Shown: positions 53,675 through 63,163 of the stretch, in pieces
How the letters are laid out: every line of letters begins with the position of its first letter
Numbering within the stretch: position 1 is the stretch's first letter
Assembly (NCBI RefSeq): GCF_001612805.1
Contig: NZ_BDBD01000004.1
Span: 496,001-560,000 of the forward strand
Direction of reading: 5' to 3'
Source of the DNA: Nocardia coubleae NBRC 108252
Lineage (GTDB): Bacteria > Actinomycetota > Actinomycetes > Mycobacteriales > Mycobacteriaceae
DNA length: 64,000 bases
Program-made: the position numbers and the translations under genes
The notes under the pieces: model-generated
Seen by the model: the letters and a program-made list of their open reading frames with translations, nothing else
What the model was told of the DNA's origin: nothing
Database searches by the model: none

Positions 53675-54300
53675 TCCGCAACCCCTTCGGTGGGAGTGTC
53701 ACTGTGTTGGCCTGCTGCGGCGAGGTCGGCGGGTTCGTCGCCCGGGACGGGGCGGCCCGCGGCGATTCCACCGGCGAGTTCGAGTTCGGCGGCGCCGGGT
53801 GCGTTGAATTCGACCTGGACGACCGCGGTGGCGATGTCGGCGAGGGGCACGTGCACCCGGTGCGGCTTGTTCCTGCCGCCGAGCACGAGCGCGATGGTGC
53901 CGTCGTCGGCGAGCTGACCGACGCGCGCCTCGAACTTCTTCTTGCCCTCGACGGGTTCGGCGCCGTCGGCCAGGCCGACCTTCACCTTGCGGCCCTGGGC
54001 GCGGCGCCAGTGCCGGTCGGTGGTCAACGGCCGGTCGACGCCGGGGGTGGTCACTTCGAGCAGATAGGCGGATTCGCCGAAATCACCCGCCGCGTCGAGC
54101 GACTCGGACATCTCGCGGCTCAGGTCGGCGATCGCGTCGAGGTCGGCGGGACCGTCGCTGTCCACGGTGACCTTCACCCGAACCGGAGCCAGTTCGTCCT
54201 TGCCCGCGGCCGCGATCGCGACGCCCTCGAGGTCGAAACCCCGGCGTGCGACGAGCTCAGCGACGAGCTGGCTCACCCTTTCCTCGGTGGGCATCGGCAT
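53671..54300 (-). CDS. rimP: Ribosome maturation factor RimP
   Basis: A 209-residue protein needed for early 30S assembly. The N-terminal alpha/beta domain contains [40 protein letters not shown] and the very conserved [15 protein letters not shown]; an SH3-like C-terminal domain follows ([19 protein letters not shown]). A tail of about 40 acidic/Ala-rich residues is longer than in E. coli. It is the first gene of the rimP-nusA-ylxR-infB operon and is divergent from the lipoprotein gene upstream, so the operon promoter should lie near 54301-54470. Confidence 0.95.
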   Translation of the reverse strand: MPMPTEERVSQLVAELVARRGFDLEGVAIAAAGKDELAPVRVKVTVDSDGPADLDAIADLSREMSESLDAAGDFGESAYLLEVTTPGVDRPLTTDRHWRRAQGRKVKVGLADGAEPVEGKKKFEARVGQLADDGTIALVLGGRNKPHRVHVPLADIATAVVQVEFNAPGAAELELAGGIAAGRPVPGDEPADLAAAGQHSDTPTEGVAE

Positions 54301-54472
54301 ATGGGCGGCTCCTGGTTCAGTTGTGACGCGATCGGAAATTTCTACGCCGAAGGTCTAGCGTAACGCGCCACGAGAGTGTAAAGGACCAGCCACCGGGCGG
54401 TGCGCACCGGTCCGTGTCGGCGTGCCCGGCGCGATCGCCGCGTGGCGAACCGCCGCCGCGAGATCTGGCACG

Positions 54473-55453
54473 ATGGTCCACGTGCATCACCGCCATACCG
54501 TCCCGCCGAGTGCCGGGCGACCTTCCGGCATGCGCACCGACCACCGCGATCCCCACCCGCCGACCAGCGGGTTCGCGCGTGAAGTCGTGCGGTCGGCCAC
54601 CGCCTCGGCCGTCGCGACGACTGTCGAACTCGCCGTCGCGCCGAGCACCCACACTGCCGCGCAGACTGCCGAGCACCCGCAGTCGCCGACCACCGACACC
54701 GCCGTGCCGCACGCGAAGTCGGCACAGCACGCTGCCACGCCGACTGCCAACGTCGCCGTACCACACGCGAAGTCGACAGAGCACGCTATCCAGCACCCGA
54801 AGTCGCCGACCGCCAACACCGCTATACCGCACTCGACGTCGACGGAGTGTGTTGCCGCGCCGGGTGCCAGGCACGCGAAGTCGACGGAGTTCTCACCCGT
54901 ACCGGCCGCCGGAAGTGCCGCGCGCACCTGGCGTCGGCGGACGGTGCTGAGGCTGGTCGGAGCAGGCGCTGTCGCGGTGCCCGCGGTCGCCGTCCTGGCG
55001 TCGTGCGCCGAGGACGACACCGTGCATGCGCCGGATCCCCTTGCCGCACACGAGGTTCTGGCTCGCGCAGATGCCGCCGCCGCGACGGCCGCGATCGCGC
55101 TCGCACCGCAGGCGCAGGCCGCGCTGACGACCGTCGCCACCGAACGCACCGCCCACGCCGACGCCTTGCGCGCCGAGATCGACCGGGTGATCGGCGTCTA
55201 CGGCGACGGAACCACTCCTGTACACCGCACCGGCGTCGTCACCGTGCCGGGTTCCGATGGCGCGCCGGTGCCCGCCGCCGATCTGGTCTCCGCAGCGCAG
55301 CAGCCGATCAGCGTCGAGCAGTTGCGTGCGCGCCTGCAGCATTCCCAGCAGGCCGCAGCGACCTTGGCCCGCACCGAATCCGGTTACCGCGCAGGGCTTC
55401 TGGCCTCGATCAGCGCGGCCTGTGCCACCGAGGCGGGAGTTCTGCTGTCATGA
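54473..55453 (+). CDS. Alanine-rich protein with internal Tat-type signal and lipobox (Rv2843-like position)
   Basis: From the chosen ATG the protein has 326 residues. The C-terminal part begins with WRRRTVLRLVGAGAVAVPAVAVLASC, a twin-arginine-like signal with a lipobox, followed by an Ala-rich helical domain (residues about 150-326). Oddly, the signal is preceded by about 120 residues of His/Thr/Ala-rich sequence with imperfect repeats. No in-frame ATG, GTG or TTG lies close to the signal; the nearest is a GTG at 54704, and the frame also offers starts at 54422, 54530 and 54587. So either the N-terminus is really long or the true start is non-canonical. It overlaps the ferritin-like gene by four bases. 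In M. tuberculosis Rv2843-Rv2844 lie in the same place. Confidence 0.7.
   Translation: MVHVHHRHTVPPSAGRPSGMRTDHRDPHPPTSGFAREVVRSATASAVATTVELAVAPSTHTAAQTAEHPQSPTTDTAVPHAKSAQHAATPTANVAVPHAKSTEHAIQHPKSPTANTAIPHSTSTECVAAPGARHAKSTEFSPVPAAGSAARTWRRRTVLRLVGAGAVAVPAVAVLASCAEDDTVHAPDPLAAHEVLARADAAAATAAIALAPQAQAALTTVATERTAHADALRAEIDRVIGVYGDGTTPVHRTGVVTVPGSDGAPVPAADLVSAAQQPISVEQLRARLQHSQQAAATLARTESGYRAGLLASISAACATEAGVLLS
54684..54860 (+). repeat. Three imperfect 54-66-bp repeats at the start of the lipoprotein gene
   Basis: Copies begin at 54684, 54738 and 54804 with CGCCGAC-, and encode SPTTDTAVPHAKSAQHA, PTANVAVPHAKSTEHA and SPTANTAIPHSTSTECV. The second carries a four-residue extension. The stretch is more AT-rich than its flanks. 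Confidence 0.7.
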
Positions 55454-55881
55454 CCGGTCAACGTGAAGCGCTGCAACGCGCCCTCGACACCGAGTACGCG
55501 GCCGTGTACTCCTACGGCCTGATCGCCGCCTACGCCAACAGCGATCGGTCGCGCCTGGTCGCGGAGTTCAGTGCCGCGCACCGCGCCCGCCGGGACGCGA
55601 CGATCGAGCTGCTCGAAGCCGGTGGCTCCGCACCCGAGGCACCCGACGCCGCCTACAACCCACCGTTCCCGGTCGACGACCCGATCCCGGCCGCACACCT
55701 CGCCGTAGCGGTCGAATCCGATTGCACCGCAGCGTGGTACGCCGTGGTCGAACAGGCCACCGAGGAGACCGTCCGGGCCGGCGCCGTCGAAGCGCTCACG
55801 GAAGCAGCGGTGCGCCGCGCCCGGTGGCAGGCGATCCTCGGCACGAACCCGGTCACCGTCAGCTTCCCGGGACGGACATAG
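55450..55881 (+). CDS. DUF4439 ferritin-like domain protein
   Basis: A 143-residue, almost wholly helical protein: QREALQRALDTEYAAVYSYGLIAAY, AAHRARRDATIELLEAGG, VAVESDCTAAWYAVVEQATEE and a final ARWQAILG. This is the DUF4439 ferritin-like fold; the metal-site Glu residues of true ferritins are only partly kept, so iron storage is unproven. The ATG overlaps the stop of the Tat-lipoprotein gene (ATGA), suggesting a complex or shared task. The same pair lies near nusA-rimP in mycobacteria. Confidence 0.85.
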   Translation: MTGQREALQRALDTEYAAVYSYGLIAAYANSDRSRLVAEFSAAHRARRDATIELLEAGGSAPEAPDAAYNPPFPVDDPIPAAHLAVAVESDCTAAWYAVVEQATEETVRAGAVEALTEAAVRRARWQAILGTNPVTVSFPGRT

Positions 55882-56239
55882 CCCGAAGGCCCACCGGGTC
55901 ACGCGGGCTTCCGTACTGGAATACCGCCCCCTCGCATCAGCCCTTCGCGAATGGAAGCGATTCCGCCCGCCCGACGCGGCCGTGCCGACCCGCGTCCATC
56001 CGTGAGGGTGGTGCCCGCCTCGCAAACCCGTGTCGCCCGGCAGCGCCATACCTGTCCGTCGGCCGTGTTCGGCGGGCGACGAGCCGTCGCGGGAGCCCTC
56101 TTGCCGAACCGTCGCGGCACTCGACGGGAACGCGCGACAGCCTTCGAGCGCACTTCGCGACCTGAGGGAGCCTCGATGGCCGCCCTACACGGCACAGCGA
56201 CGGTCCCGCCCGCGGAGCAGGCCGGACCGTCGCTGTTCA
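55882..56239. other. Intergenic region between convergent ferritin-like and dehydrogenase genes
   Basis: A 358-bp gap between two stops. Frames open here on both strands lack recognisable similarity and look like chance GC-rich frames. The only structure I see is the terminator hairpin at 56196-56234; no RNA gene is evident. Confidence 0.5.
56196..56234 (-). terminator. Terminator after the acyl-CoA dehydrogenase gene
   Basis: AGCGACGGTCC (56196-56206) pairs perfectly with GGACCGTCGCT (56224-56234) around a 17-nt loop, six bases past the dehydrogenase stop on the minus strand. Confidence 0.75.
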
Positions 56240-57991
56240 CTACGGACGCATCGCGTAGGCGCCGTCGTAGGACTCCACCTGCTGCCACACCCGGTCGAAC
56301 CGTTCGGCGTCGGCGATCGGCGTGCGCAGGGCGGCGACCGCCCAGTTCCGCTGCGCGTCGGTGACCGACGGCTTGCCGAGCAGCGCGGTGGCCTGGGTGT
56401 TGAAGTCGCGGATCTGGAAGTCGAAGATCTGGTCGAGCACGTCGCGGTCGAGGCCGGTGAGTTCGGCCTGCTCGAGAATCAGCTGACCGTAGACCACCGT
56501 GGAGAACAGGTGGCCGATGGTGAGCATGAAGTCCAGGTCCTTCTGCTGCGCCTCGTCCGGTGCGGCGGTGAGCAGCAGCTCACGCAGCGCCTTGGCCTGC
56601 TCGTAGAAGCGGCCCACGTTCGGCACGTCGGCGGCCGCCTCGTAGGGCGGTGTCCAGTCGGCGAAGCGCACCTTGCCCGCGCCGCGCGCCGGGCCCTGCT
56701 TCCAGAAGAACTCCTCGTCGCCCGCCTCGAGCCGGGTGGGGACCGCCGGGTACTCGGCCGGGTTGAGCAGGTAGTTCGGCATGAACTTGAGGATCTGGCC
56801 CACGTTCACGTGCACCGTGCCCTCGAGCCGGGGCAGGTGGTTGATGTAGCGCGAGGCCTCGTGGAAGTAGGTGTTCTTCTCGAAACCCTTGGCCGCCAGC
56901 ACATCGAGCAGCAGGGTCATGGCGACCTCGCCCTCGGAGGTGACCTTGGACTTGGTCATCGGGTTGAACAGCAGGTAGCGGCGATCCTCGAGGGAGGCGC
57001 TGCGGAAGTAGTCGACGGCCCGGTCGCTGAACAGCTTCATCGCGATCAGACGGGCGTAGGCGTCGACGAAATTGCCACGCACGTGGGCGAAGTCGGTGAC
57101 CGGCTTGCCGTAGAGGATGCGGTTGTTGGAGTGGGTGATGGCCTCGAAGAACGAGTGCTCCACCATGCCGATGCTGCCGTGGCACAGGTTGAACTTGCCG
57201 ACGTTGACGGTGTTGAGCGCGGCCGAGAACCCTTCGGGGCCTTCATGCAGCACGTCGGCGGCGGTCACCGGGTAGTTCTCCAGCCGGAAGTGGCTCACAT
57301 ACATCTGACCGTGGATGACGCTGTCGACCAGGTGGTAGTTGTCGTGGCGGGAGTCGGCGGCGAACCAGACGTAGCCGTCGGCGCCCTCGATGTCGGCGCG
57401 GCGGGAGAACACCGACACCATCGAGGCGACATTGCCGTTGCCGATGTAGTACTTCTCGCCGTTGGCGCGGAACAGGATCCCCGCCTCGGCGTCGGCGCTG
57501 CCCGGCTCGGTCGGAGTCAGGACGAGGTCGGTGTTGTAGATGTCGGCACCGTGGTCACGCTCCGACAGCGCGAAGGCCATCACCTGACCGTCGGCGAGAT
57601 CGGCGGCGGCCTTGCGCTTGGCGATCTCGTTGTCGCTCTGCCAGATCGGGCCGAGGCCGAGGATCGTCACCTGCTCGGCGTACCAGTAGGCCAGCCCGTA
57701 GAAGCCGAAGATCTCCGACAGCGCCGCATTGCGCGCGGCGTCCCAGCGCTTGTTCGGGTCACCGTCGGCGTAGGCGGCCGGGGTCAGGAAGGTGGCGAAC
57801 AGCTTCTCCTTCGCCACGAAGTCCAGGAAGTCCTGCACCCACAGCGCGTCCCGGTCGTCGGCCAGCAACTGCGCCTTGCCCTTGGACTCGAACCACTCGA
57901 TGGTGGCTTTCAGCAGCCGCCGCGTCTCCGCATCGAAATGCTGCGGGTCGTAGGTGGCGGGGTTGAACAACAGGCTGGGCGAACTCGTCAT
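56240..57991 (-). CDS. Acyl-CoA dehydrogenase family flavoprotein
   Basis: A 583-residue protein, longer than the ~380-residue short-chain dehydrogenases. The middle domain has MAFALSERDHGADIYNTDL, the FAD/substrate-binding equivalent of the family TE-GSD motif, and the C-terminal helical domain has RLEGTVHVNVGQ, whose Glu matches the catalytic base in the YEGT motif. A C-terminal extension of about 200 residues includes FEKNTYFHEASRYINHL and helices without known motifs. Substrate is unknown; a fatty acyl-CoA is likely. The ATG at 57991 follows GACGGGT; an in-frame TTG at 58000 is less likely. Not an obvious part of the neighbouring proS unit, because the proS terminator lies between. Confidence 0.87.
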   Translation of the reverse strand: MTSSPSLLFNPATYDPQHFDAETRRLLKATIEWFESKGKAQLLADDRDALWVQDFLDFVAKEKLFATFLTPAAYADGDPNKRWDAARNAALSEIFGFYGLAYWYAEQVTILGLGPIWQSDNEIAKRKAAADLADGQVMAFALSERDHGADIYNTDLVLTPTEPGSADAEAGILFRANGEKYYIGNGNVASMVSVFSRRADIEGADGYVWFAADSRHDNYHLVDSVIHGQMYVSHFRLENYPVTAADVLHEGPEGFSAALNTVNVGKFNLCHGSIGMVEHSFFEAITHSNNRILYGKPVTDFAHVRGNFVDAYARLIAMKLFSDRAVDYFRSASLEDRRYLLFNPMTKSKVTSEGEVAMTLLLDVLAAKGFEKNTYFHEASRYINHLPRLEGTVHVNVGQILKFMPNYLLNPAEYPAVPTRLEAGDEEFFWKQGPARGAGKVRFADWTPPYEAAADVPNVGRFYEQAKALRELLLTAAPDEAQQKDLDFMLTIGHLFSTVVYGQLILEQAELTGLDRDVLDQIFDFQIRDFNTQATALLGKPSVTDAQRNWAVAALRTPIADAERFDRVWQQVESYDGAYAMRP

Positions 57992-58077
57992 ACCCGTCAA
58001 CTTATCAGCGCCCCACCCCCGACTATGCCGTCTACCTGCAGGTTTCCCCTACGTAGGCGTAAGTTCGGCGGATACGC

Positions 58078-58117
58078 CGATCGCGCTGCCCCACCGGCCG
58101 GCGAGACAGCGCGATCG
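58078..58117 (-). terminator. Terminator after proS
   Basis: CGATCGCGCTG (58078-58088) and CAGCGCGATCG (58107-58117) form a perfect 11-bp stem around an 18-nt loop that itself contains CCGGCCGG. It lies 12 bp past the proS stop. Confidence 0.8.
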
Positions 58118-58128
58118 TCGCGGACAGA

Positions 58129-59877
58129 TCAGCCGCGGACGCGCGCGGTGACCGCGCTGACGGCGTCTTCGGCCGGGATCTCCTCGGCTTCGCCGGTCAG
58201 CCGGTTGCGGAGTTCCACCTTGCCTTCGGCCCACCCACGGCCGATGACCAGGATCCAGGGCATGCCGAGCAGTTCGGCGTCCTTGAACTTCACGCCGGGA
58301 GAGGCGGTGCGGTCGTCGAAGAGGACCTCGAGGCCTTCGGCGTTCAGCCCGGCGACCACGTGTTCGGCGCCGTCGCGGGCGGCGGCGTCCTTGTTGGCGA
58401 TCACCACGTGCACGTCGAAGGGGGCGACTTCGGCGGGCCAGCGCAGGCCCTTCTCGTCGTGCTGCTGTTCGGCGATCACCGCGACCATGCGGGAGATGCC
58501 GATGCCGTAGGAACCCATGGTGAGGCGCACGGGCTTGCCGTTCTCGCCGAGCACGTCCACGTCGAAGGCGTCGGTGTATTTGCGGCCGAGCTGGAAGATG
58601 TGGCCGATCTCGATGCCACGCGCCGACACCAGCGGACCGGCGCCGTCGGGCGAGGGGTCGCCGTCGCGGACCTCGGCGGCCTCGATGGTGCCGTCGGGGG
58701 TGAAGTCACGTCCGGCGACCAGGCCGACGACGTGCCTGCCCTGCTGGTCGGCACCGGTGATCCAGGAGGTGCCGTCGACGACGCGGGGATCGACCAGGTA
58801 GCGAACACCGTTGGCCTGCAAGCCCTTCGGGCCGATGTAGCCCTTCGCCAGGAACGGGTTGGCGGTGAAGTCCGCCTCGGTGAGCAGTTCCACCATCGCG
58901 GGTTCGACAGCGGCCTCGAGGCGCTTGTCGTCGACCTCGCGGTCACCGGGGATGCCGATGCCGACGATCTCGGACTTGCCGTCGGGGTGACGCAGCTTCA
59001 CCATCACGTTCTTCAACGTGTCGGCCGCGGTGACTTCGCGATCGAGCACCTTCGCCTCGTTGGCCCAGTCGACCAGGGTGGCGATGGTCGGCGTGTTCGG
59101 GGTGTCGTGTTCGACGGCGGCGGGCAGCCCGTCGATGGGCAGCGGCGCGGGGGCGGGGGTGACCACGGCTTCCACGTTGGCGGCGTACCCGGATTCCACG
59201 CAGCGCACATAGGTGTCCTCACCCACGGGGCTCTCGGCGAGGAATTCCTCCGACGCGCTACCGCCCATGGCACCGGAAGTGGCGGCCACGATCACGTACT
59301 TCACGCCGAGCCGGTCGAAGATGCGCTGGTAGGCGGCGCGGTGGGTGGCGTAGCTGGCGGCGAGACCGTCGTCGTCGAGGTCGAAGGAGTAGGAGTCCTT
59401 CATGATGAACTCGCGGCCGCGCAGGATGCCCGCGCGGGGGCGTTCCTCGTCGCGGTACTTGGCCTGGATCTGGTACAGCGTGACCGGCAGGTCCTTGTAG
59501 GAGTTGTACTCACCCTTCACGGTGAGCGCGAACAGCTCTTCGTGGGTGGGGCCGAGCAGGTAGTCGCCGCCCTTGCGGTCCTGGAGGCGGAACAGCGCGT
59601 CACCGTATTCGGTCCACCGGTTGGTGGTCTCGTAGGGCTCGCGCGGCAGCAGCGCGGGCAGGGAGATCTCCTGGGCGCCGGTGGCGTCCATCTCCTGGCG
59701 CACGACGTCCTCGATCTTGCGCAGCGTGCGCAGACCCAGCGGCAACCACGAGTACACGCCCGGGGCGACGCGGCGGACGTAGCCGGCACGCACCAGCAGT
59801 TTGTGGCTCGGCACCTCGGCGTCGGCGGGATCGTCTCGCAGGGTGCGCAGGAACAGGCGGGAGAGGCGGGTGATCAC
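58129..59877 (-). CDS. proS: Prolyl-tRNA synthetase, bacterial type
   Basis: A 582-residue class II synthetase that charges tRNA-Pro. Motif 2 is in [21 protein letters not shown], motif 3 is [13 protein letters not shown], and the editing insertion between them (residues about 225-410) marks the bacterial ProS type. The anticodon-binding domain ends the protein. Homology begins at [14 protein letters not shown], so I use the GTG at 59877; the longer open frame to 59961 is not supported. It is divergent from the ectoine uptake operon across 270 bp. The orthologue in M. tuberculosis (Rv2845c) also closes this neighbourhood. Confidence 0.97.
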   Translation of the reverse strand: MITRLSRLFLRTLRDDPADAEVPSHKLLVRAGYVRRVAPGVYSWLPLGLRTLRKIEDVVRQEMDATGAQEISLPALLPREPYETTNRWTEYGDALFRLQDRKGGDYLLGPTHEELFALTVKGEYNSYKDLPVTLYQIQAKYRDEERPRAGILRGREFIMKDSYSFDLDDDGLAASYATHRAAYQRIFDRLGVKYVIVAATSGAMGGSASEEFLAESPVGEDTYVRCVESGYAANVEAVVTPAPAPLPIDGLPAAVEHDTPNTPTIATLVDWANEAKVLDREVTAADTLKNVMVKLRHPDGKSEIVGIGIPGDREVDDKRLEAAVEPAMVELLTEADFTANPFLAKGYIGPKGLQANGVRYLVDPRVVDGTSWITGADQQGRHVVGLVAGRDFTPDGTIEAAEVRDGDPSPDGAGPLVSARGIEIGHIFQLGRKYTDAFDVDVLGENGKPVRLTMGSYGIGISRMVAVIAEQQHDEKGLRWPAEVAPFDVHVVIANKDAAARDGAEHVVAGLNAEGLEVLFDDRTASPGVKFKDAELLGMPWILVIGRGWAEGKVELRNRLTGEAEEIPAEDAVSAVTARVRG

Positions 59878-59978
59878 GGATGCACAGGGTAGTCCCTGGT
59901 CCGGTGGGGCCGACAGCCGATTACCACCTGAGCGCGCGGGAGGTTCCCGTCGCCGGTCCACGCCGGAAATCGCATATC

Positions 59979-60110
59979 AGGTTACCCATTGGAGTCGCGC
60001 GCTAATCAGCAGATAACAAAGCGATAACGGAACCGGGTTCGGCAAATATCGAAGCATTAGGTTTTTCACAGACGCGAATTTCCCGACGACAAAAGAAGTT
60101 TCGGTAACCT
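59979..60110. promoter_or_regulatory. Widely spaced inverted repeat in the proS-ehuB intergenic region
   Basis: CAGGTTACC starts at 59978 and its exact inverse GGTAACCTG ends at 60111, 116 bp apart, in a stretch noticeably more AT-rich than its flanks. The second copy lies 37 bp before the ehuB ATG. Two copies of a 9-bp motif in a divergent promoter region may be binding sites of a regulator of ectoine uptake, but chance has not been excluded. Confidence 0.35.
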
Positions 60111-60147
60111 GCACATTCTGCGGCGCTACCCCTGCGAGAGGCCGACC

Positions 60148-61035
60148 ATGCCGGACACGATTTCCCTGCCTAAGCGCTGTACAGCAGTGTTCGCCGGTGC
60201 CGCGCTCGCGGCGGCGGTGCTCGCCGGGTGCACGAAGACCGAGACCACCGAGAGCGGCCAACTCCTGCAGTCGCTGAAGGACAAGGGCACGATCACCGTG
60301 GGTTTCGCCGGTGAAGCGCCCTATTCGTTCGAGGAGGGCGGTCAGCTCACCGGCGCGACCGTGGCCCTGCACAAGGAGATCTTCGCCAACCTCGGCATCA
60401 AGACCGTCGACGGTGTGCAGACCGAGTTCGGCGCCCTCATCCCCGGCTTGCAGGCCGACCGATTCGACGCGGTGAGCGCCGGAATGTCGATCTTGCCGAA
60501 ACGCTGCGAACAGGCCGCATTCAGCGAACCGGAATTCATGTATACCACCGCGCTGATGGTGAAAAAGGGAAATCCGATGAACCTCAGCGATATGCAGTCG
60601 ATCAAATCCAGCGGAGCGAAGATGGCCGCGATGACAGGTGCCATCGAATCCGATTACGCCGCATCGCTCGGCATCGACGCCACCCAGGTGGCCACCCCGC
60701 AGGACGGCATGGACGCGGTCACCTCGGGCCGCGCCGACGTATTCGCCCTCACCGCGATCTCGCTGAACTGGCTCAAGAGCCATACCCCCGACGCTCCGGT
60801 AGATGTGACGCCGTCGTTCGTGGCCGTCATCGACGGCAAGCCGCAGGTCGGCGCCGGCGGCACGGTGTTCCGCACCACCGATCCGGACCTGCTCGCCGCC
60901 TACAACGCCGAGCTCGCCAAGATCACCGGCGACAAGGACAAGTATCTGTCCATCGTCGGCAAGTTCGGCTTCACCGAACGCGAACTGCCCGACCCGAAGT
61001 ACACGACGGCCAAACTCTGCAAGGGCGAGATCTGA
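60148..61035 (+). CDS. ehuB: Amino-acid/ectoine ABC transporter substrate-binding lipoprotein (EhuB-like)
   Basis: A 295-residue lipoprotein. The signal ends in AAVLAGC, with Cys28 the lipidated residue. The mature part is a family 3 (HisJ/GlnH type) solute-binding fold: GTITVGFAGEAPYSFEEGGQLTG start, FGALIPGLQADRFDAVSAGMSI hinge and a C-terminal lobe. Gene order ehuB-C-D-A is the standard layout for the ectoine/hydroxyectoine importer, and sequence flavour fits, but a polar amino acid importer remains possible. The ATG at 60148 follows GAGAGG. As a uptake system it would supply compatible solutes or nitrogen. First gene of a four-gene operon. Confidence 0.85.
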   Translation: MPDTISLPKRCTAVFAGAALAAAVLAGCTKTETTESGQLLQSLKDKGTITVGFAGEAPYSFEEGGQLTGATVALHKEIFANLGIKTVDGVQTEFGALIPGLQADRFDAVSAGMSILPKRCEQAAFSEPEFMYTTALMVKKGNPMNLSDMQSIKSSGAKMAAMTGAIESDYAASLGIDATQVATPQDGMDAVTSGRADVFALTAISLNWLKSHTPDAPVDVTPSFVAVIDGKPQVGAGGTVFRTTDPDLLAAYNAELAKITGDKDKYLSIVGKFGFTERELPDPKYTTAKLCKGEI

Positions 61036-61042
61036 TCGGCCG

Positions 61043-61759
61043 GTGAGCAAGCTCGACGCGGTACGCGATGCCCTCCCCGCGCTGTGGGACGGCATCGTCG
61101 TCACGCTGGAACTGACCATCGGCGGTGCGCTGCTCGCGTTCGTCCTCGCCCTGGCGCTCGGTACCGCCGCGCGTTTCCGCTCGCTCGCGGTGCGTGGCGG
61201 TGCCCGGGTCCTGATCGAATTCTTCCGTGGCACTTCGCTGTTGGTGCAGATCTTCTGGCTGTTCTATGTGCTGCCGCTGCTCGGCTACAAGCTCGACCCG
61301 GTGTTCTGCGGCATCCTCGCGCTCGGCCTCAACTACGGCGCCTACGGTGCCGAGGTGGTGCGCGGTGCGCTGAACGCGGTGCCGCGCGCCCAGTTCGAGG
61401 CGGCGGTGGCGCTGAATTTCAGTCCGTGGCAGCGGATGCGGCGGGTGCTGTTCCCGCAGGCGTGGGCGCTCATGCTGCCCTCGCTGACCAATCTGCTCGT
61501 TCACCTGCTCAAGGCCACGGCGCTGGCGTCGTACATCACCCTGCACGATCTGACCTACGAGATCGGGCAGCTGCGCAAGACCACCAGCGACACCCTGTTC
61601 TCCTTCGGCGTCGGCCTGGTGATCTATTTCGTTCTCGCCTACCTGCTGACCCTCGGCATGAACCTCCTGGAGACCCGCGCCAAGACCAAGCTCGGCCGAG
61701 GTGCGTCGCTGAAGGAAGTGCTGCGACTCGCCCCTGACGACGCGAAGGTGACCGCATGA
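61043..61759 (+). CDS. ehuC: Ectoine-type ABC transporter permease EhuC-like
   Basis: A 238-residue HisMQ-family permease with about five hydrophobic segments and the EAA loop AQFEAAVALNFSPWQRMRRVLFPQAW that docks on the ATPase. The FFRGTSLLVQIFWLFY segment is typical of the polar amino acid transporter group. The start is a GTG at 61043, seven bases past the ehuB stop, and its stop overlaps ehuD by four bases, so translation of the permease pair is coupled. It forms a heterodimeric channel with EhuD. Confidence 0.88.
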   Translation: MSKLDAVRDALPALWDGIVVTLELTIGGALLAFVLALALGTAARFRSLAVRGGARVLIEFFRGTSLLVQIFWLFYVLPLLGYKLDPVFCGILALGLNYGAYGAEVVRGALNAVPRAQFEAAVALNFSPWQRMRRVLFPQAWALMLPSLTNLLVHLLKATALASYITLHDLTYEIGQLRKTTSDTLFSFGVGLVIYFVLAYLLTLGMNLLETRAKTKLGRGASLKEVLRLAPDDAKVTA

Positions 61760-62403
61760 ACGCCCAATGGAGCTGGGAGCGCGCCCGCGACGCCCTGCCG
61801 GTGCTGTGGGACGGCTTCCAGATCACCCTGCTCGCCACCGCGCTCGGTTTCGCGCTCGCCGCCGTGCTGGGGCTGGTGATCGCGATCATCCGCCAGTCGA
61901 TGCCGCGTTGGATCGCCGCACCCGTCCACGCGGTGAGCGAGTTCGTGCGGCTCACCCCGCTGGTGGTGCAGTTGCTGTTCGCCTACACCCTGCTCACCCA
62001 GTTCTCGGCGCTGCAGATCGGCATCACCGTGCTCGGTATCCATTACTCGAGCTATCTCGCCGAGGTGTACCGGGCCGGGATCGAGGCGGTACCGAAGGGA
62101 CAGTGGGAGGCGGCACGCGCGTTGTCGCTACCGCCGACACGCACCTGGCGGGCGGTGGTGCTGCCACAGGCGATCCGTGCGTCGCTGCCCGCACTCGGCA
62201 CCAACGCGGTGTCGATGTTCAAGGACACCCCGTTCCTGTTCGCCATCTCGGTGGTCGAACTGGTCACCTCGGCACAGCAATTCGGGGCGCGCAACTTCGC
62301 CTACCTGGAGGCGATCACCCTGGCGGGCGTGTTCTTCCTCGTCGCCAGCTACCCGACCTCCGTGCTGATCAGAAGACTGGAGAAGCGACTTGCCTACTAC
62401 TGA
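61756..62403 (+). CDS. ehuD: Ectoine-type ABC transporter permease EhuD-like
   Basis: A 215-residue permease, paralogue of the preceding one, with an N-terminal cytoplasmic stretch, about five membrane segments and the EAA loop GQWEAARALSLPPTRTWRAVVLPQAI. The start ATG lies within the ehuC stop (ATGA). EhuC and EhuD together form the membrane channel. The 3' end overlaps the likely ehuA start, keeping the four subunits in one operon. Confidence 0.88.
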   Translation: MNAQWSWERARDALPVLWDGFQITLLATALGFALAAVLGLVIAIIRQSMPRWIAAPVHAVSEFVRLTPLVVQLLFAYTLLTQFSALQIGITVLGIHYSSYLAEVYRAGIEAVPKGQWEAARALSLPPTRTWRAVVLPQAIRASLPALGTNAVSMFKDTPFLFAISVVELVTSAQQFGARNFAYLEAITLAGVFFLVASYPTSVLIRRLEKRLAYY

Positions 62404-63163
62404 CGAGATGATTCGATTCGATCAGGTGGTCAAACGCTTCGGCGCCCTCACCGTGCTCGACCACCTCGATTTCACGGTCGGGCGTGGGGAGAAGGTCACG
62501 TTGATCGGCCCGTCGGGGTCGGGCAAGACCACGATCCTGCGCCTGTTGATGACGCTGGAAAACGTGAGCGAGGGCGTCATCCGGGTCGACGGCGAACCTC
62601 TCACCCACACCGAACGCAACGGAAAACTGGTGCCCGCCAAGGAGAAACACCTGCGGACGGTGCGCACCAAGATCGGCATGGTGTTCCAGCAGTTCAATCT
62701 GTTCCCGAACATGACGGTGCTCGAGAACATCACCGAGGCGCCGATCCACGTGCTCGGCAAGTCGAAAGACGAAGCGCGCGAGCGGGCACGGCGCCTGCTG
62801 GACGTGGTCGGCCTGGCCGACAAGGAGAACGCGCACCCCTCCCAGCTCTCGGGTGGTCAGCAGCAGCGGGTGGCGATCGCGCGGTGCTGCGCGATGGACC
62901 CGAAGGTGATGCTGCTCGACGAGGTGACCTCCGCGCTCGACCCGGAACTGGTCGGCGACGTGCTCGACGTGCTGCGCACCATCGCCGAGACCACCGACAT
63001 CACCATGCTGATCGTCACCCACGAGATGCGTTTCGCCCGCGAGGTGTCGGACCGGGTGCTGATGTTCGATGCCGGGCGCATCGTCGAGCAGGGTCCGCCG
63101 GAACAGATCTTCGAGGCGCCGACCAACGAGCGGACGCGCAAGTTCTTGGAAGCGGTGCGCTGA
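62390..63163 (+). CDS. ehuA: Ectoine-type ABC transporter ATP-binding protein EhuA-like
   Basis: A 257-residue importer ATPase. Walker A is GPSGSGKTTIL, the signature LSGGQQQRVAIARC, Walker B VMLLDEVTSALDP and the switch His in IVTHEMRFAREV; all are intact. An insertion around EPLTHTERNGKLVPAKEKHLR is usual in EhuA proteins. I place the start at a TTG at 62390, with GGAG 7 nt ahead and inside ehuD; an ATG at 62408 has a weaker site and would give a slightly shorter protein. It powers the EhuC/EhuD channel, fed by EhuB. Confidence 0.9.
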   Translation: MPTTDEMIRFDQVVKRFGALTVLDHLDFTVGRGEKVTLIGPSGSGKTTILRLLMTLENVSEGVIRVDGEPLTHTERNGKLVPAKEKHLRTVRTKIGMVFQQFNLFPNMTVLENITEAPIHVLGKSKDEARERARRLLDVVGLADKENAHPSQLSGGQQQRVAIARCCAMDPKVMLLDEVTSALDPELVGDVLDVLRTIAETTDITMLIVTHEMRFAREVSDRVLMFDAGRIVEQGPPEQIFEAPTNERTRKFLEAVR

